A stretch of 64,000 nucleotides of DNA from Coniferiporia sulphurascens (taxonomy: Eukaryota; Basidiomycota; Agaricomycetes; Hymenochaetales; Hymenochaetaceae), in the NCBI GenBank assembly GCA_002794785.1, contig NBBA01000010.1:1488001-1552000 (forward strand). Direction: 5' to 3'. A program made the translations under genes and the position numbers. The notes beneath the pieces were generated by a model, which searched no databases, had not been told where the DNA came from, and saw only the letters and a list, made by a program, of their open reading frames with translations. Of this stretch, positions 1 through 11,256 are shown one piece after another. Every line of letters starts with the position of its first letter. Position 1 is the stretch's first letter.

Positions 1-581
1 GCGACTTCCCTTGGAAGTCACAATCTTCCAAAAGCTTATTGACACTTTTCGTATCCTCCGCTGAGGGTGACCCGGAGGAATCAAGCGGTTTAGTTGGTAT
101 CCAAGTCGTTTTTGATCCTCAGGAATCAGTTTCTGCAAAATTAAAGCTCAAACATACACAAGCTATAAAGTACCCCTTCCCCTGTCTGTATGACGATATT
201 GATCGAGTCCTTGTCATCAGTACATCACAGTCCACGCGCAGTCTCCTTCATCTGACAGTCAATTTGCCAAGTGATATGCGTATGCCAGGCTTGCCGGATG
301 GACCGTGGACAGATTCGTCCGATTCCGTTGCACACAAGGCAACATCGGTGTCAATTCTTCGTGAACTTACTACGCTGTTCCTCACAGGACTTGATGAAAA
401 TGGCGAAATCTACCTTACCCCGGCACCAGAGCTCGCCCATCTGGTGAAGTCTGGATACTCTATACAGCTGGAGCCCTGCAGCGGGTCCGTCGTGCTTTAC
501 GCCTACAGGAAGGAAAACAGAACGGTGGAAATTCTACATCCGCCAGGGACTGGCCGCTGGACGTTCCCCAAGGGGTGGTGA
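1..581 (+). CDS. F-box family protein, paralogue A, 3' end only
   Basis: The window opens inside the last exon of a gene. The frame GAC at 3-5 stays open to TGA at 579-581, giving about 192 C-terminal codons. The segment matches the last exons of paralogues B (ends 9758), C (ends 13811) and D (ends 38786): shared landmarks are CDFPWK at the window edge, QVVFDPQES, the LTGLDENGEIYLTPAPEL block and a closing VEIL.P stretch. The F-box itself lies outside the window, so the family assignment comes from the paralogues. The C-terminal part of this family is unrecognised by me; it probably binds the substrate of an SCF-type ubiquitin ligase, which is inference. A LINE sits about 265 bp downstream of the stop, separating this copy from units B and C. 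Coding frame is secure; function is not. Confidence 0.75.
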   Translation, partial: DFPWKSQSSKSLLTLFVSSAEGDPEESSGLVGIQVVFDPQESVSAKLKLKHTQAIKYPFPCLYDDIDRVLVISTSQSTRSLLHLTVNLPSDMRMPGLPDGPWTDSSDSVAHKATSVSILRELTTLFLTGLDENGEIYLTPAPELAHLVKSGYSIQLEPCSGSVVLYAYRKENRTVEILHPPGTGRWTFPKGW

Positions 582-831
582 TCAACAACATATGTTCTCT
601 CCCTTTTCACTGGCTATCGTTTTTATATCGGTCCACAATAGTGCTCCAGCGACAGCCCAACTGCTCAACAACTTCCCGAACCTCCGTACCAATGGACCGT
701 TCAACCTGATACCAATTTTTTCCGACCGCTCAGAACTATTAATGTCCTGACATGGCCGGGGGCATGTCAGAATTCTCGTGGAAGTGGAAGTTGGTTCCAA
801 GAAAAGCCGCGTCTCCGCGTAAAGAATCGGT

Positions 832-844
832 ATCGACACTGGGA
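832..844. repeat. Target-site duplication, 5' copy, of LINE copy 1
   Basis: The 13-mer ATCGACACTGGGA occurs here and again at 7529-7541, immediately outside the LINE body and its poly(A). The uninterrupted homologous site in the neighbouring unit is visible near 11602-11615, which confirms the insertion point. Confidence 0.9.
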
Positions 845-1039
845 CAACCCCTTGACCTCTGACCACCATCATCCCACCATAAGCACAGCCACATTCGCCG
901 CCCCTAAACTCCCTGGGTTAACCACCCACACCTGGTCCTCCTCACAGTAGACATCCGTCGAGCTGTTTTACACTCAACTTTTCCACATCCACTTCCTCAT
1001 CCCCCACTCCCCCTACCTCCTTTATTCTTCTTTTCCCCC

Positions 1040-3391
1040 ATGGCGAACTCTCCAAACCCGTCGTTCAGCAGCCAGACCTTCGCCAACACCCCGGAAGAAA
1101 TGCATCAATTCAATTCTCAGTCTCAAAATATTCCAGTTTCACATTCACCACCTCGTCCTCTTCCGTCTCCGCCTAAGGAAAACCAAGAAACCAATAAAAA
1201 CATCAATATAACAGGATATCAGCAAATTATCGCGTCGTCTCAAACTCCCTCTGTCCTATCTATGCCAACTTCTCAGGACCCTTCTTTCAACGCTCACTTC
1301 CAAGATTTTTCTTCCACCTATGCCAACTATTCCGACATCACTCTTGCAGCCCCAGTTGCCACACCTATGGATGTTGTCTTTCCACTTGACTCGCAATCCC
1401 TCTTACAAGCAGCCTCACCAACAAACACGACTCTCCAGGCAACAGCACACACACCGGCCCCTATTTTGTCACATCAAACATCCCTTCAGTCACAGCAATC
1501 TTCTTCATCTTCCGAAAGTCACACACACCACCAAAGGCACCTTCGATTCACACCCACGCCCGACGAGTCAAGCATAGAAGATCAAATTCTCATTTCGGAA
1601 ACACGCAACACAATCGAAAATATCTTAGCTCCAGGTTCTTTCGCAGAGTGGACCCTTTCTATTGAACAGATTCTCAGTCTTATCGCAAAAACATGGCCCT
1701 CGAAATACAATCAACATCTCACCGACCATTCAATGAACTCGCTCGCTAATGCCATTCAGCTTTTCCACCTCCACTTCGTCCCGTCCAACACAAAAGTTAC
1801 GATCATGCATCCTTCTGACCCAGAGACTCCAATTACGTATCAGAAAATTACTATTGACGACGCAGGCCAATTTGACTTCAAGGTCCGAAACCCCATTCTC
1901 TTTCCGGATTCCATTTACGATAACGTTTACGACAACGACAACGATACTCTGAAAACCAAGCACTCCGAAACTAACATATCAGAACTTTTGACAATGATCA
2001 ATACGCTCCAGACGACACTCCAGGAACAAGCAAAGAAACACGCCCAAGACTTGGAATCACGAATTTTATCTCGCCTCGTCCAACTCGAAGAATCTGTCGC
2101 CTCCATCGAAAAACCAATTCGCCAGAACACGGATATCAGGCATGTTTCCTTTTCAGATGACACTCACGAGCCAGACAACGTTAGCCACAGGTTCATTCCA
2201 CCCATCATCAACAATGAAAACGCCCCTCGCCCTCGACCTCTAGGACCAAGACAACGCACACCATCTCCAGTCCTTATTCGAAACCCAGTAGCGAACCAAC
2301 CTATCAGCACCTTAACGTACAAAGATCATTTAGGCTTGAACATGCCGACCAACCAACCCAAACTCCTACCATCAGCACCAGCGTCAATATCCACACTCAC
2401 CCGATACGTCGCCCGCTTTCAAGGTCAAAATATTCCACTCTCAATTAGGCCAAACTCCAAAACACTCATCGACCGCATCCAACTCAAACTCGATCATATC
2501 CCAACTGCTCGACACATTCGGATCATTGGCGCCGATTGGAATATGGCTGGAAACTGCATATTCTCCTTCCCAAGTAATATCTCAATTAATTCCATTAACA
2601 CAATTATCCCCGTCCTTAAAGAAGCATTTGAACTTCGACCCAATCACCCTCTTACCATCACTCGCGACACCAAATGGTCAAAGGTCATCATCAGTAACAT
2701 CATCACTTCGAACGGTCCAAACATGCCGATTTTTACGGAACTCGAAATTTTACGGTCACTATTACTAAACGATCTATTCCGCTCTTTAAAAATCACTCAA
2801 CCACCTCGATGGGCGCGCAACCCGGAATTTATCACTAAACCAAGGTCATCCATCTCGTTCGCCTTCGAAGATCTCAACGGGGATTTATTACGTAAAGTCA
2901 CATCCTCTGTTTTCTTCATTTTCGGTCAATCTACAGTACCCGTTGAATGGAAAGCCAAACCACGCTTCTCGCAATGTACCAAATGTTGGAAATTCGGTCA
3001 CCTAACCATTCAATGCAATCAACCACTCGGATGTCGATACTGCGCATCAAAACGTCACCTAACTTCCCAACACCGCGAAATGTGTTCAGGATGCTCCAGC
3101 GCTCGGTACCAGGATAATCAGCCCTGCGATCATTTCTTCTGTGTTAACTGTTCAGGCGCCCATCCGGCTGACTCTATTGACTGCTCACAGCGAGCCCTCT
3201 ATTACAATCGTTTCCCAGCCCCAGTCCACATGACCATGTCGTCTCCGCCATCCCCAACACCTGAAAACCCCAATCTTATTAACGTACACCCATCACGACG
3301 TAACCTCTTCTCCATTCCGATGGTCACCCGGCCATCTTCTCCGTCTATGCACATCGACCCGCAAACATCAGCTAACAACGACACCTTATGA
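1040..3391 (+). CDS. LINE copy 1 ORF1: gag-like RNA-binding protein with zinc knuckles
   Basis: 783 codons, uninterrupted. The N-terminal half is rich in Ser, Pro, Thr and Gln with a poly-Ser patch. A CCHC knuckle CTKCWKFGHLTIQC (C-x2-C-x4-H-x4-C) starts near residue 646. It is followed by further Cys/His clusters (CRYCASKRHLTSQHREMC and CSGC...CDHFFCVNC). Such proteins coat LINE RNA in the ribonucleoprotein particle. A similar 783-codon ORF sits in copy 2. The stop TGA overlaps the ORF2 start codon in the string ATGA at 3388-3391, so ORF2 may be translated by stop-and-restart on the same RNA. The ATG at 1040 follows a pyrimidine-rich leader and a good CCCCCATGG context. Confidence 0.88.
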   Translation: MANSPNPSFSSQTFANTPEEMHQFNSQSQNIPVSHSPPRPLPSPPKENQETNKNINITGYQQIIASSQTPSVLSMPTSQDPSFNAHFQDFSSTYANYSDITLAAPVATPMDVVFPLDSQSLLQAASPTNTTLQATAHTPAPILSHQTSLQSQQSSSSSESHTHHQRHLRFTPTPDESSIEDQILISETRNTIENILAPGSFAEWTLSIEQILSLIAKTWPSKYNQHLTDHSMNSLANAIQLFHLHFVPSNTKVTIMHPSDPETPITYQKITIDDAGQFDFKVRNPILFPDSIYDNVYDNDNDTLKTKHSETNISELLTMINTLQTTLQEQAKKHAQDLESRILSRLVQLEESVASIEKPIRQNTDIRHVSFSDDTHEPDNVSHRFIPPIINNENAPRPRPLGPRQRTPSPVLIRNPVANQPISTLTYKDHLGLNMPTNQPKLLPSAPASISTLTRYVARFQGQNIPLSIRPNSKTLIDRIQLKLDHIPTARHIRIIGADWNMAGNCIFSFPSNISINSINTIIPVLKEAFELRPNHPLTITRDTKWSKVIISNIITSNGPNMPIFTELEILRSLLLNDLFRSLKITQPPRWARNPEFITKPRSSISFAFEDLNGDLLRKVTSSVFFIFGQSTVPVEWKAKPRFSQCTKCWKFGHLTIQCNQPLGCRYCASKRHLTSQHREMCSGCSSARYQDNQPCDHFFCVNCSGAHPADSIDCSQRALYYNRFPAPVHMTMSSPPSPTPENPNLINVHPSRRNLFSIPMVTRPSSPSMHIDPQTSANNDTL

Positions 3392-6300
3392 ATCACATGG
3401 CCCTACGCATACTCCAGCTAAACGTAGCAAAAAGCGGACCCCGTACGACACGACTCCTCAATAACCCAAAACTTCACATCTTAGTACTCCAAGAACCGTG
3501 CATTGTTTTCTCAGGTCTCAGTCGTTCTGATTCTGACCCCGATGGAACACCCATTTGTCTTCCCATTAAACATCCAGCTTGGGATTACTTCATTCCTGCT
3601 TATGACACTAACTCTTCGGTCAAACCTCACGTGATTACTTATGTCAGAAAATCGTTTCCACACCTTTCAGCTATTTCGCGTCAAGACATCATTAATCATA
3701 AAGACTTTATGACTATTGACGTCACTTATTTAAACAAGACCTTCCGCCTCACGAACTGCTATAACTACGGAACCGGTATATTGGGAGAAAACATTCGTAT
3801 TCTTACCGACATCGAACTCGATTACGACATACCGACGTGCATCATGGGCGACTTCAACCTTCACCATGCGGAATGGGAACTACCCAATAGACAACACCGA
3901 CGAACGTCAGCTGAAGCAGAAACATTCCTCGCCTGGACCCAAGACCAATCGCTCTTCATTCTTAATGACACCGAATTCCCGACGCAAAAAGGACAATACC
4001 AACAAGCAGACTCCATCATTGATTTAACACTTCTTAATTTTTCAGCGATCCTTTCCGACTTCTTTTACGATTGGACATGCATCGACATACCGGCTTATTC
4101 ATCCGACCACATACCCATCACAATTGCGTATCTTCCAATCAACCCCGACTTTCAACCTGACGATTCACCCATGACTTATAAGTATGACCCTGAACGTAAA
4201 AAAGAATGGATCGAAAAATTTAGCTTTCACCTCGACAATCAACCGCTTCCTATTTTCTCTAATGACGACTCTGTTTATGATTATGCTAACAAATTATCGG
4301 AAAAAATTCTATTAACAATCTCTGAAATCATGCCACAGACATCGTCGATTCAATTTTCATATTCCTACTGGTGGAACGATGAATGCGCACAAGCGATACG
4401 TGCCTTTAGGGACTGCTCCGAAAACTTCGAAAAAGAACACCTACACAAAGAAGCTCGCGTCATCTTCAAAAAAGCAAAACAATCCTGGGCCACCGCAATC
4501 CTAGAGGGCGCATCTTCATACGATATCTATCGATATGCCAAATGGTCTTCTGGAAAACGTAAAACTCGAACACCACCGATACTCTTTCAGGATCAAATTG
4601 CGCATACACCAGACAAACAAGCGGAAATATTTCAACAAACATTCTTTTCCAACAATCGGAAACCAGACGTTACCGGCCTTCCATACGATCCACCAAAAAA
4701 ACCAACCCGATCATCACCACGAATCACCCATAACGAAATCGATACATGTCTTAACCTTACTCACAACAATTCGGCCCCTGGTATTTCAAACATTTCATAC
4801 GCTTACATCAAATGGGTTAATTCTGCACATCCGACGATTTTATTTGATTTATTTAACGAATGCTTTTCTCGTCATCTTCATCCATGGAAAAATGCTAATA
4901 TCGTACTCATACCTAAACCAAACAAAACAGATTCCAGCAATCCACGATCGTATCGACCAATAGCTCTTCTAGAATGCATAGGTAAAATTTTGGAAAAAAT
5001 CATTGCGAAACGTCTTACATGGGACGTCGGGCGATTTAATCTTGTTCCAACAACTCAATTCGGGGGTCGATCCAATTCGTGCACTATCGATGCAGGCCTT
5101 TCGCTCATACATGACATCCAAACTGCGCACAAAAAGAAACTTTGCGTATCAGCACTCGCCATCGACATCAAAGGTTACTTCGACAACGTCAATCACTCGC
5201 GACTATTACATTCTTTACATTTATTGGGTTTCGACCAAAAAATCATTTTATGGACGCAAGCATTTCTTTCTGACCATCTAATATCCTTTAAAATTGACAA
5301 TTTTACTTCCAAACAAAAATCTATCCATAACGTCGGTATTCCACAAGGATCACCTATTTCGCCAATTCTTTCTATGATTTACACCGGTTTTATTCTCAAT
5401 TCCTTCAATTTATCATCGGACACTTGTCTCAAAGCCTATGTTGATGACCAACTCATCTTAGTATACTCTGACTCATACGAAGAAAACATCCGTCTCCTCC
5501 ATAGTGCTTTTAACATCATTTCCAACAAACTTAGCGATATTCAACTTTCCATTGACCATTTTAAATCGGACCTTATCCACTTTATATGACGCGGTTTCTC
5601 TCCAACTACCTTTCCCTCCATTACTCTTCATAACGTTAATTCCCCTCCAGTTACCATAACTCCCTCTCCAGTTATCCGCTGGCTCGGCTTTTACCTCGAC
5701 CAAAGACTCAATTTCAACGACCACGTCCACCGTATGTGCATGAGAGCACGATCAACTACCATGGCCCTTCGCATACTCGGCAATACCATACGCGGTCTTT
5801 CATTCGCAAACTTCCGGACACTACACTTCGCAAACGTACTTCCCATTCTCACTTACGGATTTCAACTTTGGTTCACTGGTATTCGACAAAAACCCAAACT
5901 CAGCAAAATGACCATCGCCCAAAACCAAAGCATTTGTCTTCTCACCGGTACCTTCCGCACCACCCCTTCACACGCATTACATCGCATCGCCCACATATTA
6001 CCCATTCCAGTACTACTCCAAAAACACAATCAATCGACAGCGCTCCGCTTAAACAGACTCCCGCTTAACTCTCAACTATTGAATCGTCTACCATCATCTT
6101 GGCCACGTCTACCCACCTCAAAACCTCCTATCACTTCTCGTCACCAATCCACGTCAAATAAACCGAAAACTCAGCTACACCGTCTCGCTTTCCTCGCCGA
6201 CCCACGCACAGAACACATCAATCCTTATCTTGCCCACCCTTCCCAACATCTTCCCTCCAATCCATCGCAATATCACTATAAAGCATTATCTTACTATCTC

Positions 6301-7335
6301 GAATCCGGAACATCGTCTCTTGATCGGAAAAATTCTCAAAAAAACAAAATTATTCTTTTACATAACTCTTTATCGAAAAACATTCATAACTTAATCATTT
6401 ATACAGACGGTTCAAAAAGCTACAAAAATAACCACTCCGTCACCACATCTTCTTTCGTCATTTATCATAAAGGAATCGTTTCAGACCTCGGTCATTTTTA
6501 TTGCTCACCATCTGGCTCTTCGTTCGACACAGAAATGTATGCTCTAGCAAAATGTACCGAACGTATCACTCTCTTTCGTCAACGTCACATCCTCTCATCC
6601 GTACACATTTCCAATATCCATTTCTTCTCTGATTCATCCTCATGTATTCCCGCCATCATCGATTTATCTCCTCACGCGGCTCAATGTTCCTCTAAAATCT
6701 TTCGTTCTTTTTCTGATTCATTCACTTCCAATACCCAACATCACATTCACCTTCATTGGTCCCCAGGTCATCTCAACATACCCGGAAACGTTATCGCCGA
6801 TCAACTCACTCATTTCTCGCCAATCGGACGTCCATTCCTCTTAAAAACATACGCAGGGGAAAAGGAAGACATCAACCTTCGCGCTATCACATCATGGTCT
6901 CACATCATCCAAAATACTAAAAACATTTCGGAGTCCGCGTCATTCAATACAATCACCGGAATACCCTCCTCGAAACTACCTCAATTTTGGAAAAAATTCT
7001 ACTACCCCCGAGACATTTCTTCGCGAATCTTCCACGCAATAACTGGACACGGTCACTTTGGCGATTACTATAGGCGTTTCGTACCAACCGAAGCTATATC
7101 ATGCCCATGCAGGGAACACATACAAACAAGAGACCATCTTATCCGACGATGCCGTCTTCTAAAATCTGCTCGCATTCAGGCTTTCGGTAACGTTGTACCA
7201 CCTCCGGACCACATTTTATTCACAAAAGAATCAAATCTTCAAAAACTCGCTTCCTTTTTCAATTCGTCGAATGCTTTCACAAAATCTTTTACAGTACACG
7301 ATCCAATTCCCAACTCCAGATTCTTTCCACCGTGA
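3388..7335 (+). pseudogene. LINE copy 1 ORF2: endonuclease / reverse transcriptase / RNase H, one nonsense codon
   Basis: The frame spans 1,316 codons, broken once by TGA at 5587-5589; copy 2 has an arginine codon there. The N-terminal 225 or so residues are an APE-type endonuclease (LQEPC, GDFNLHH and SSDHIPI motifs). The reverse transcriptase follows, with IPKPNK, SYRPIALLE, GIPQGSPISP and the catalytic YVDD at about residues 684-687. RNase H begins with YTDGS near residue 1005 and includes the acidic residues in TEMYAL and FSDSS and the WSPGH motif. A C-terminal CPC...H...C element lies near residue 1239; copy 1 has Arg where copy 2 has Gly. The nonsense codon falls between RT and RNase H, so a truncated EN-RT protein is possible. 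Inference: recently active, now defective. Confidence 0.88.
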
Positions 7336-7359
7336 TCTTTTCATATATAAATTCTGACA

Positions 7360-7490
7360 CAAAAACTCCCACATTTTTACCGCGTTAAAACCAGAATCTT
7401 TATACCTTGTTAATCTCCTCCAACACAACACTTCATAGAGTTTCACATCCGCGTCTTTTACTATGTAATGTAGCGGTATACAAATGCAGA

Positions 7491-7526
<36 letters not shown>

Positions 7527-7528
7527 AA
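7360..7528 (+). other. LINE copy 1 3' UTR tail with T-run plus A-run
   Basis: After the ORF2 stop there is a short AT-rich 3' UTR ending in a run of about 16 T followed by about 25 A. Copy 2 has the same upstream sequence (ACAAATGCAGA) but then only the A-run. The T-run is therefore a private change of copy 1 or an integration-time artefact. Confidence 0.7.
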
Positions 7529-7770
7529 ATCGACACTGGGAGCCCGGGCCGACCCGGATGTGAAGAGTTTAGAGTTTAAAAGCGCTGAGCATGCGGATTA
7601 TGTGATGAATTACATTTGGACATACTTCTTTAGCGCTCGCGAGGTACTAAAAATGAGTAGTACGCCCCAACTAGCAACAACTCTCGAGATTCGAGACTCT
7701 CGCTAAAAACATGAGGAGTCGGCCGACGCACTGCGAATACTAATGCTGTACTACTCGAAGCCCTAATATG

Positions 7771-7776
7771 CACGTG
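7771..7776. promoter_or_regulatory. CACGTG element upstream of F-box B
   Basis: CACGTGAT begins 88 bp before the ATG of F-box B. The same octamer lies 109 bp before F-box C and 72 bp before F-box D. CACGTG is the core bound by bHLH and some bZIP factors. Binding is inference from sequence conservation. Confidence 0.4.
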
Positions 7777-7858
7777 ATCTGCGAGTTTGTTTTTTTGTCA
7801 CCGCTGCGTCGTATCTCGTTCACCTTCAAGTTCTTGGACGGCTCTTCCGTACTCGGAC

Positions 7859-9758
7859 ATGCTTTCACGAATACCGAGAGACATCACCCTCCGGATACTT
7901 TTAGCCTCTCGCATTGTGGATGTATTATCTTTAGAAAGAGTGAGTCATTTATGTAGTAACTAGTACCCGAACCTATACTATGGACTACACAACTACTTCC
8001 CCCCCTCCCTTGCCCAACTTAAGTGTCGCATCATCAGCGTGCTAATAATACTGTCATCGCGCAGACTTGCACAGCGTTACGGGACACCATTGCAACACGC
8101 TACCATTAGTTGACTCAGCTTCGGAATCTCGACCAGTCGTGTGCACCGGACCTTCCACCGTATGTCGACGTTCACAATCTCCCAACAGCGCGGCTCCGCG
8201 ATCTCGTCGTGAAAGCGGTGTTTTCGTGTCGAATTTGGAGGGACGGAAAAGACAATATCATCTCTTCATGCAAGAAAATCGTTCTCCCGGATGATCTGCG
8301 CGAAGTTCCTCCTGGCCTTGAGCCGTTCCCCAGCTGCGAACCCTGGACTATGCTGACCCCCGGAGGACGCTTTCTCTTTATAACATGGGCGTGTACCGGT
8401 TTAGGAGTAAAAGAAATATTAATCATGATCGATACACAATCTAACGATATTGTGTGGTCATACGGTGGTCCTGAATCTGGCATCAATTGTTGTAGCCTCG
8501 AAATGCGCCGCGATGGCTCCATGATGGTTTTCGCAGTGTCTCTGGTGAGAACAGGGTGCGTATTCGGGCAGAATCACAGCAATCAAAAGACTGAAAAATG
8601 GTTTGCCCCTTTGAAGGGTCGTTCTGGAATTCATTGAACTGACTCCTTCACCCGGTGGAAATGGACTCAGGGCCAGAGAGCAATGGAACGTTTTCCTTGA
8701 TACACCAGAAGATGACCGTATAAGGTGTCCCTGCATCGAGGGTGACTACGCCGCTGTCGAACTCGACTGCAATATTGCAATTATTAATTGGAAGGAGGAA
8801 TGGGTTATCATGCTTAATGATAATGATGTAAGTCTACGATTATAACAGAAGTTCTAGGCTGACGTGCAAAAACTCACGGCACTAGACACGCATTGGTGAT
8901 ATATCAATTCAATCCGATCATCTGATCTATAACGAGGAATCAATTGGTTATGAGTGTAGTATGACTGCAATCCCTCTCCGTTTGCTGGAATGTCCGGGGC
9001 ACAGAGAATTCCGGAGGCTCTCCGTTGAGGCTGTGAGAAAGTGTACCTTGAAGACGTATGACCTAGTTCCGGATGGGTTTGAACTGCTTGAGGCCCCAAG
9101 ACGCATAAGCTCGTGCGCCTTTCCGTGGAAGACCCAAATGTCAGGGACTTTACTCACAATCTTCCTTCTCCTGAGATCAGATGATTTCCTTGGCGATCAT
9201 CAAATTAAATATCTAATGGCAGCCCAAATCATTTTTGACCCTCACGAGTCGACCCCCGCAATACTGAAGATCCTTAGACACACGCGGGCGGCGAAGTGTC
9301 CCTTTCTGTCAGATGAATTGGGCCGGTTTGCTCAATCTATACCGGACCGTATCTATGCAACATTGCAGTCTGCCCGTGCCGTCCTTCGTCTCTCATACCA
9401 TAGCCCAATGTCCATCGGTAGCGATGCGAGACAAGAGCAGCTACCTCCGGACGCGCCCATTTTTAATATACCCCAGAGGGCCGGAAGGCCGATACCCAGT
9501 CACGTCTTCATATTGTCCTGCGTAGGACTCGACGAACACGGAGAAATTTACTTCGCCCCGACAACAGAACTCACCGCTCTGCATAACTCCGATTATGGCC
9601 CCTATCTCATATTGCTGGCGCCGTCCAGCGGAACCATATTTTGTGTTGGCAGACATTGGCCGTACAACTCTGTGGAGATACTGTATTCGGATGCCGATCA
9701 CCGTCGCAAAGCGGATCCATTAATATTAAATCCTTCCAGTTCTTCACAAAGCGTCTGA
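7859..9758 (+). pseudogene. F-box protein, paralogue B, with one in-frame nonsense codon
   Basis: Exon 1 (7859-7939) encodes MLSRIPRDITLRILLASR..., an F-box helix start, and ends with donor GTGAGT. Exon 2 begins after GCGCAG near 8065. The reading TRYH is followed by TAG at 8107-8109 where paralogues C and D have TGG. Beyond the TAG the frame stays open through exon 2 (donor GTGCGT near 8559), exon 3 (acceptor TTTGAAG, ending at GTAAGT near 8829) and exon 4 (from about 8887 to 9758). All splice sites and phases match paralogue C, so the TAG looks like the only disabling lesion and the copy is probably a young pseudogene. Alternatives are use of an internal start or a sequencing error. Its partner gene lies downstream at 10377-11256. 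Confidence 0.72.
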
Positions 9759-10142
9759 TATTTTCAATGGACTTCACCTCCCTGGCTATCGTTATTTATT
9801 ACTTAACAGTTGACTGTAGCTGCAGCAGCGCTCTGATGTCAGAGCTTATCTACGCAGCTACTTTTTGGCTCCATATCGACGGATCTGGCCACCCGTATAC
9901 CGAGTTATGTAATTTTCTTTTTAGTCCGACACTTCCCAATGTGCGCGGTTCAGGAGGGTGGTTAACGTCATCTTGGTTGACGGTACTCAGCTTTTCGCAA
10001 AGTTATTAAACGCATATATATTTTTTCAAGCGCTCGCAGCCTCATTATGATGTTTCGAGGACAAGCGGTCAAGTAGTAATGCAAGCCTCAGGGTCCAAAC
10101 GCACTAGCGCTCTCAGTCTGAACCCGAATGTCATCCAGGACA

Positions 10143-10150
10143 CGGTATAT
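10143..10150 (+). promoter_or_regulatory. TATA-like element of the unit B second gene
   Basis: GGTATATAAT lies about 230 bp upstream of the chosen ATG and 130 bp upstream of an earlier ATG at 10275, followed by a pyrimidine-rich leader. Unit C has TACATAAA at the same place (about 15136). Weak evidence from sequence alone. Confidence 0.35.
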
Positions 10151-10376
10151 AATCCCCGTCCAATACAAAACAACCTTCAGTTAATTTGACCATCATCCCC
10201 ATTTTCCCATGACCCTTTTCTAACTCTTCGTCCTCCATAGTGTTTGAGTCAGCTTCTACGCTCCTTGGATTAGCATGAACGACACTGTGTGTGACCATTC
10301 TTCAATATTTTTTGCTCACAGGGCTGACAATGAATGACCCCACAGGATATCATCGGTTCATAGAGCGCGTGTTCCG

Positions 10377-11256
10377 ATGCTGGCATCATGGGCGGGTTCA
10401 ATACCACCGGAAGACGCCGGCGTCTTCGTACTAAATGAGCTGGACTCTGTCTGCAACACTCATTCTGATTCATGGCTTCTTCCTCCATTCCAAAATTGTA
10501 GTCCGGACTTACAGCCGATGAACATTCCCCTAGCATCCCCACTTGGCTCCCTGTTCAGCGCGTCGATAATTGACAAGGCTACCCTACACGGTATCGGGGG
10601 GCATATACGAGCCTCTGGATCCATCAGGATTGTCGAACGCAATGGGCTTCCGATGTGGAAATGGCTTCTCGACAGCACTGAGTTTACTTTAAGTTGTGCG
10701 GTGGATTCACTTGAAGGTTTCGCATTTTGCGTGAAAACGGAAGTGACGTTCCGCAAGATTTCACGACCTGACGTTCTGATTGTACGTGAGGGTTTCTACA
10801 ATGTGCATATGACTATCCTAATGCCTTTTCGTAGACATTCGAGCATGGTTCGGCCATTATCGACCTGTTCCACTGTAAGAAACATCCAATAGCGCACATC
10901 ATAGAACTCTGCAGACAGTTCTGTATGATCGGGCTGGTAAGTTCCCCTCACTGTGCAATCCACTCTGGTTATAACTTCCCCTTTTCTGCTAGCTTGGAGC
11001 TCTAGGTCATTTGGTACTCAAAGGCGAGGAGACTGTCACCTTAGAAGTCGCTCGACTCTGTTTGAGTGACATAGGTTCCTTCGTCTTCAGGTTCGAGTAC
11101 GGGGGTTTCGCAGCGAACCTCGCGATGCCAAGGCATTGGTCTTGGTCGAAGCAGGTATTGGTTACAACTCCGGCCCTGCAGCCCAAGTCGACGATGGCTA
11201 TTGTTATTGCTTTCTTTGTTTCCCTGTCAGTCTTTGCTGCCTTCTTCACATCGTGA
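10377..11256 (+). CDS. Unrecognised tail-anchored protein, unit B copy (three exons)
   Basis: Model: exon 1 10377-10781, intron with GTACGTGAG donor and TTTTCGTAG acceptor, exon 2 10835-10936 (34 codons), intron with GTAAGT donor and CTGCTAG acceptor, exon 3 10993-11256. All junctions are phase 0, giving about 256 residues. The same introns and phases occur in the unit C copy. The amino-acid differences between copies are often conservative. The protein ends in a hydrophobic segment (KSTMAIVIAFFVSLSVFAAFFTS), suggesting a single C-terminal membrane anchor with the bulk in the cytosol. I recognise no domain. The ATG is shared by both copies. An earlier ATG at 10275 is in the same frame but is followed by TGA at 10335, where unit C has TGG. 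It follows F-box B on the same strand, as its sister follows F-box C. Confidence 0.55.

Larger units (their letters stand above)
845..7528 (+). mobile_element. Non-LTR retrotransposon (LINE), copy 1, full length
   Basis: A two-ORF LINE with 5' UTR (845-1039), ORF1 (1040-3391), ORF2 (3388-7335), a short 3' UTR and a terminal T-run followed by a long A-run. Perfect 13-bp duplications flank it. The body is 6,684 bp, exactly the length measured for copy 2 at 39025-45708, which starts with the same CAACCCCTTGACC. Domain order APE endonuclease, reverse transcriptase, RNase H, C-terminal Cys/His motif fits the Tad1-like group of fungal LINEs (clade is inference). ORF1 is open, but ORF2 has one in-frame TGA at 5587-5589, so this copy is probably not autonomous. 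It interrupts the spacer between F-box units A and B. Confidence 0.93.

Noticed and set aside
8172..8522. Minus-strand frame inside F-box B
   Set aside because: Shadow of the plus-strand F-box exon, whose family conservation is in the plus frame.
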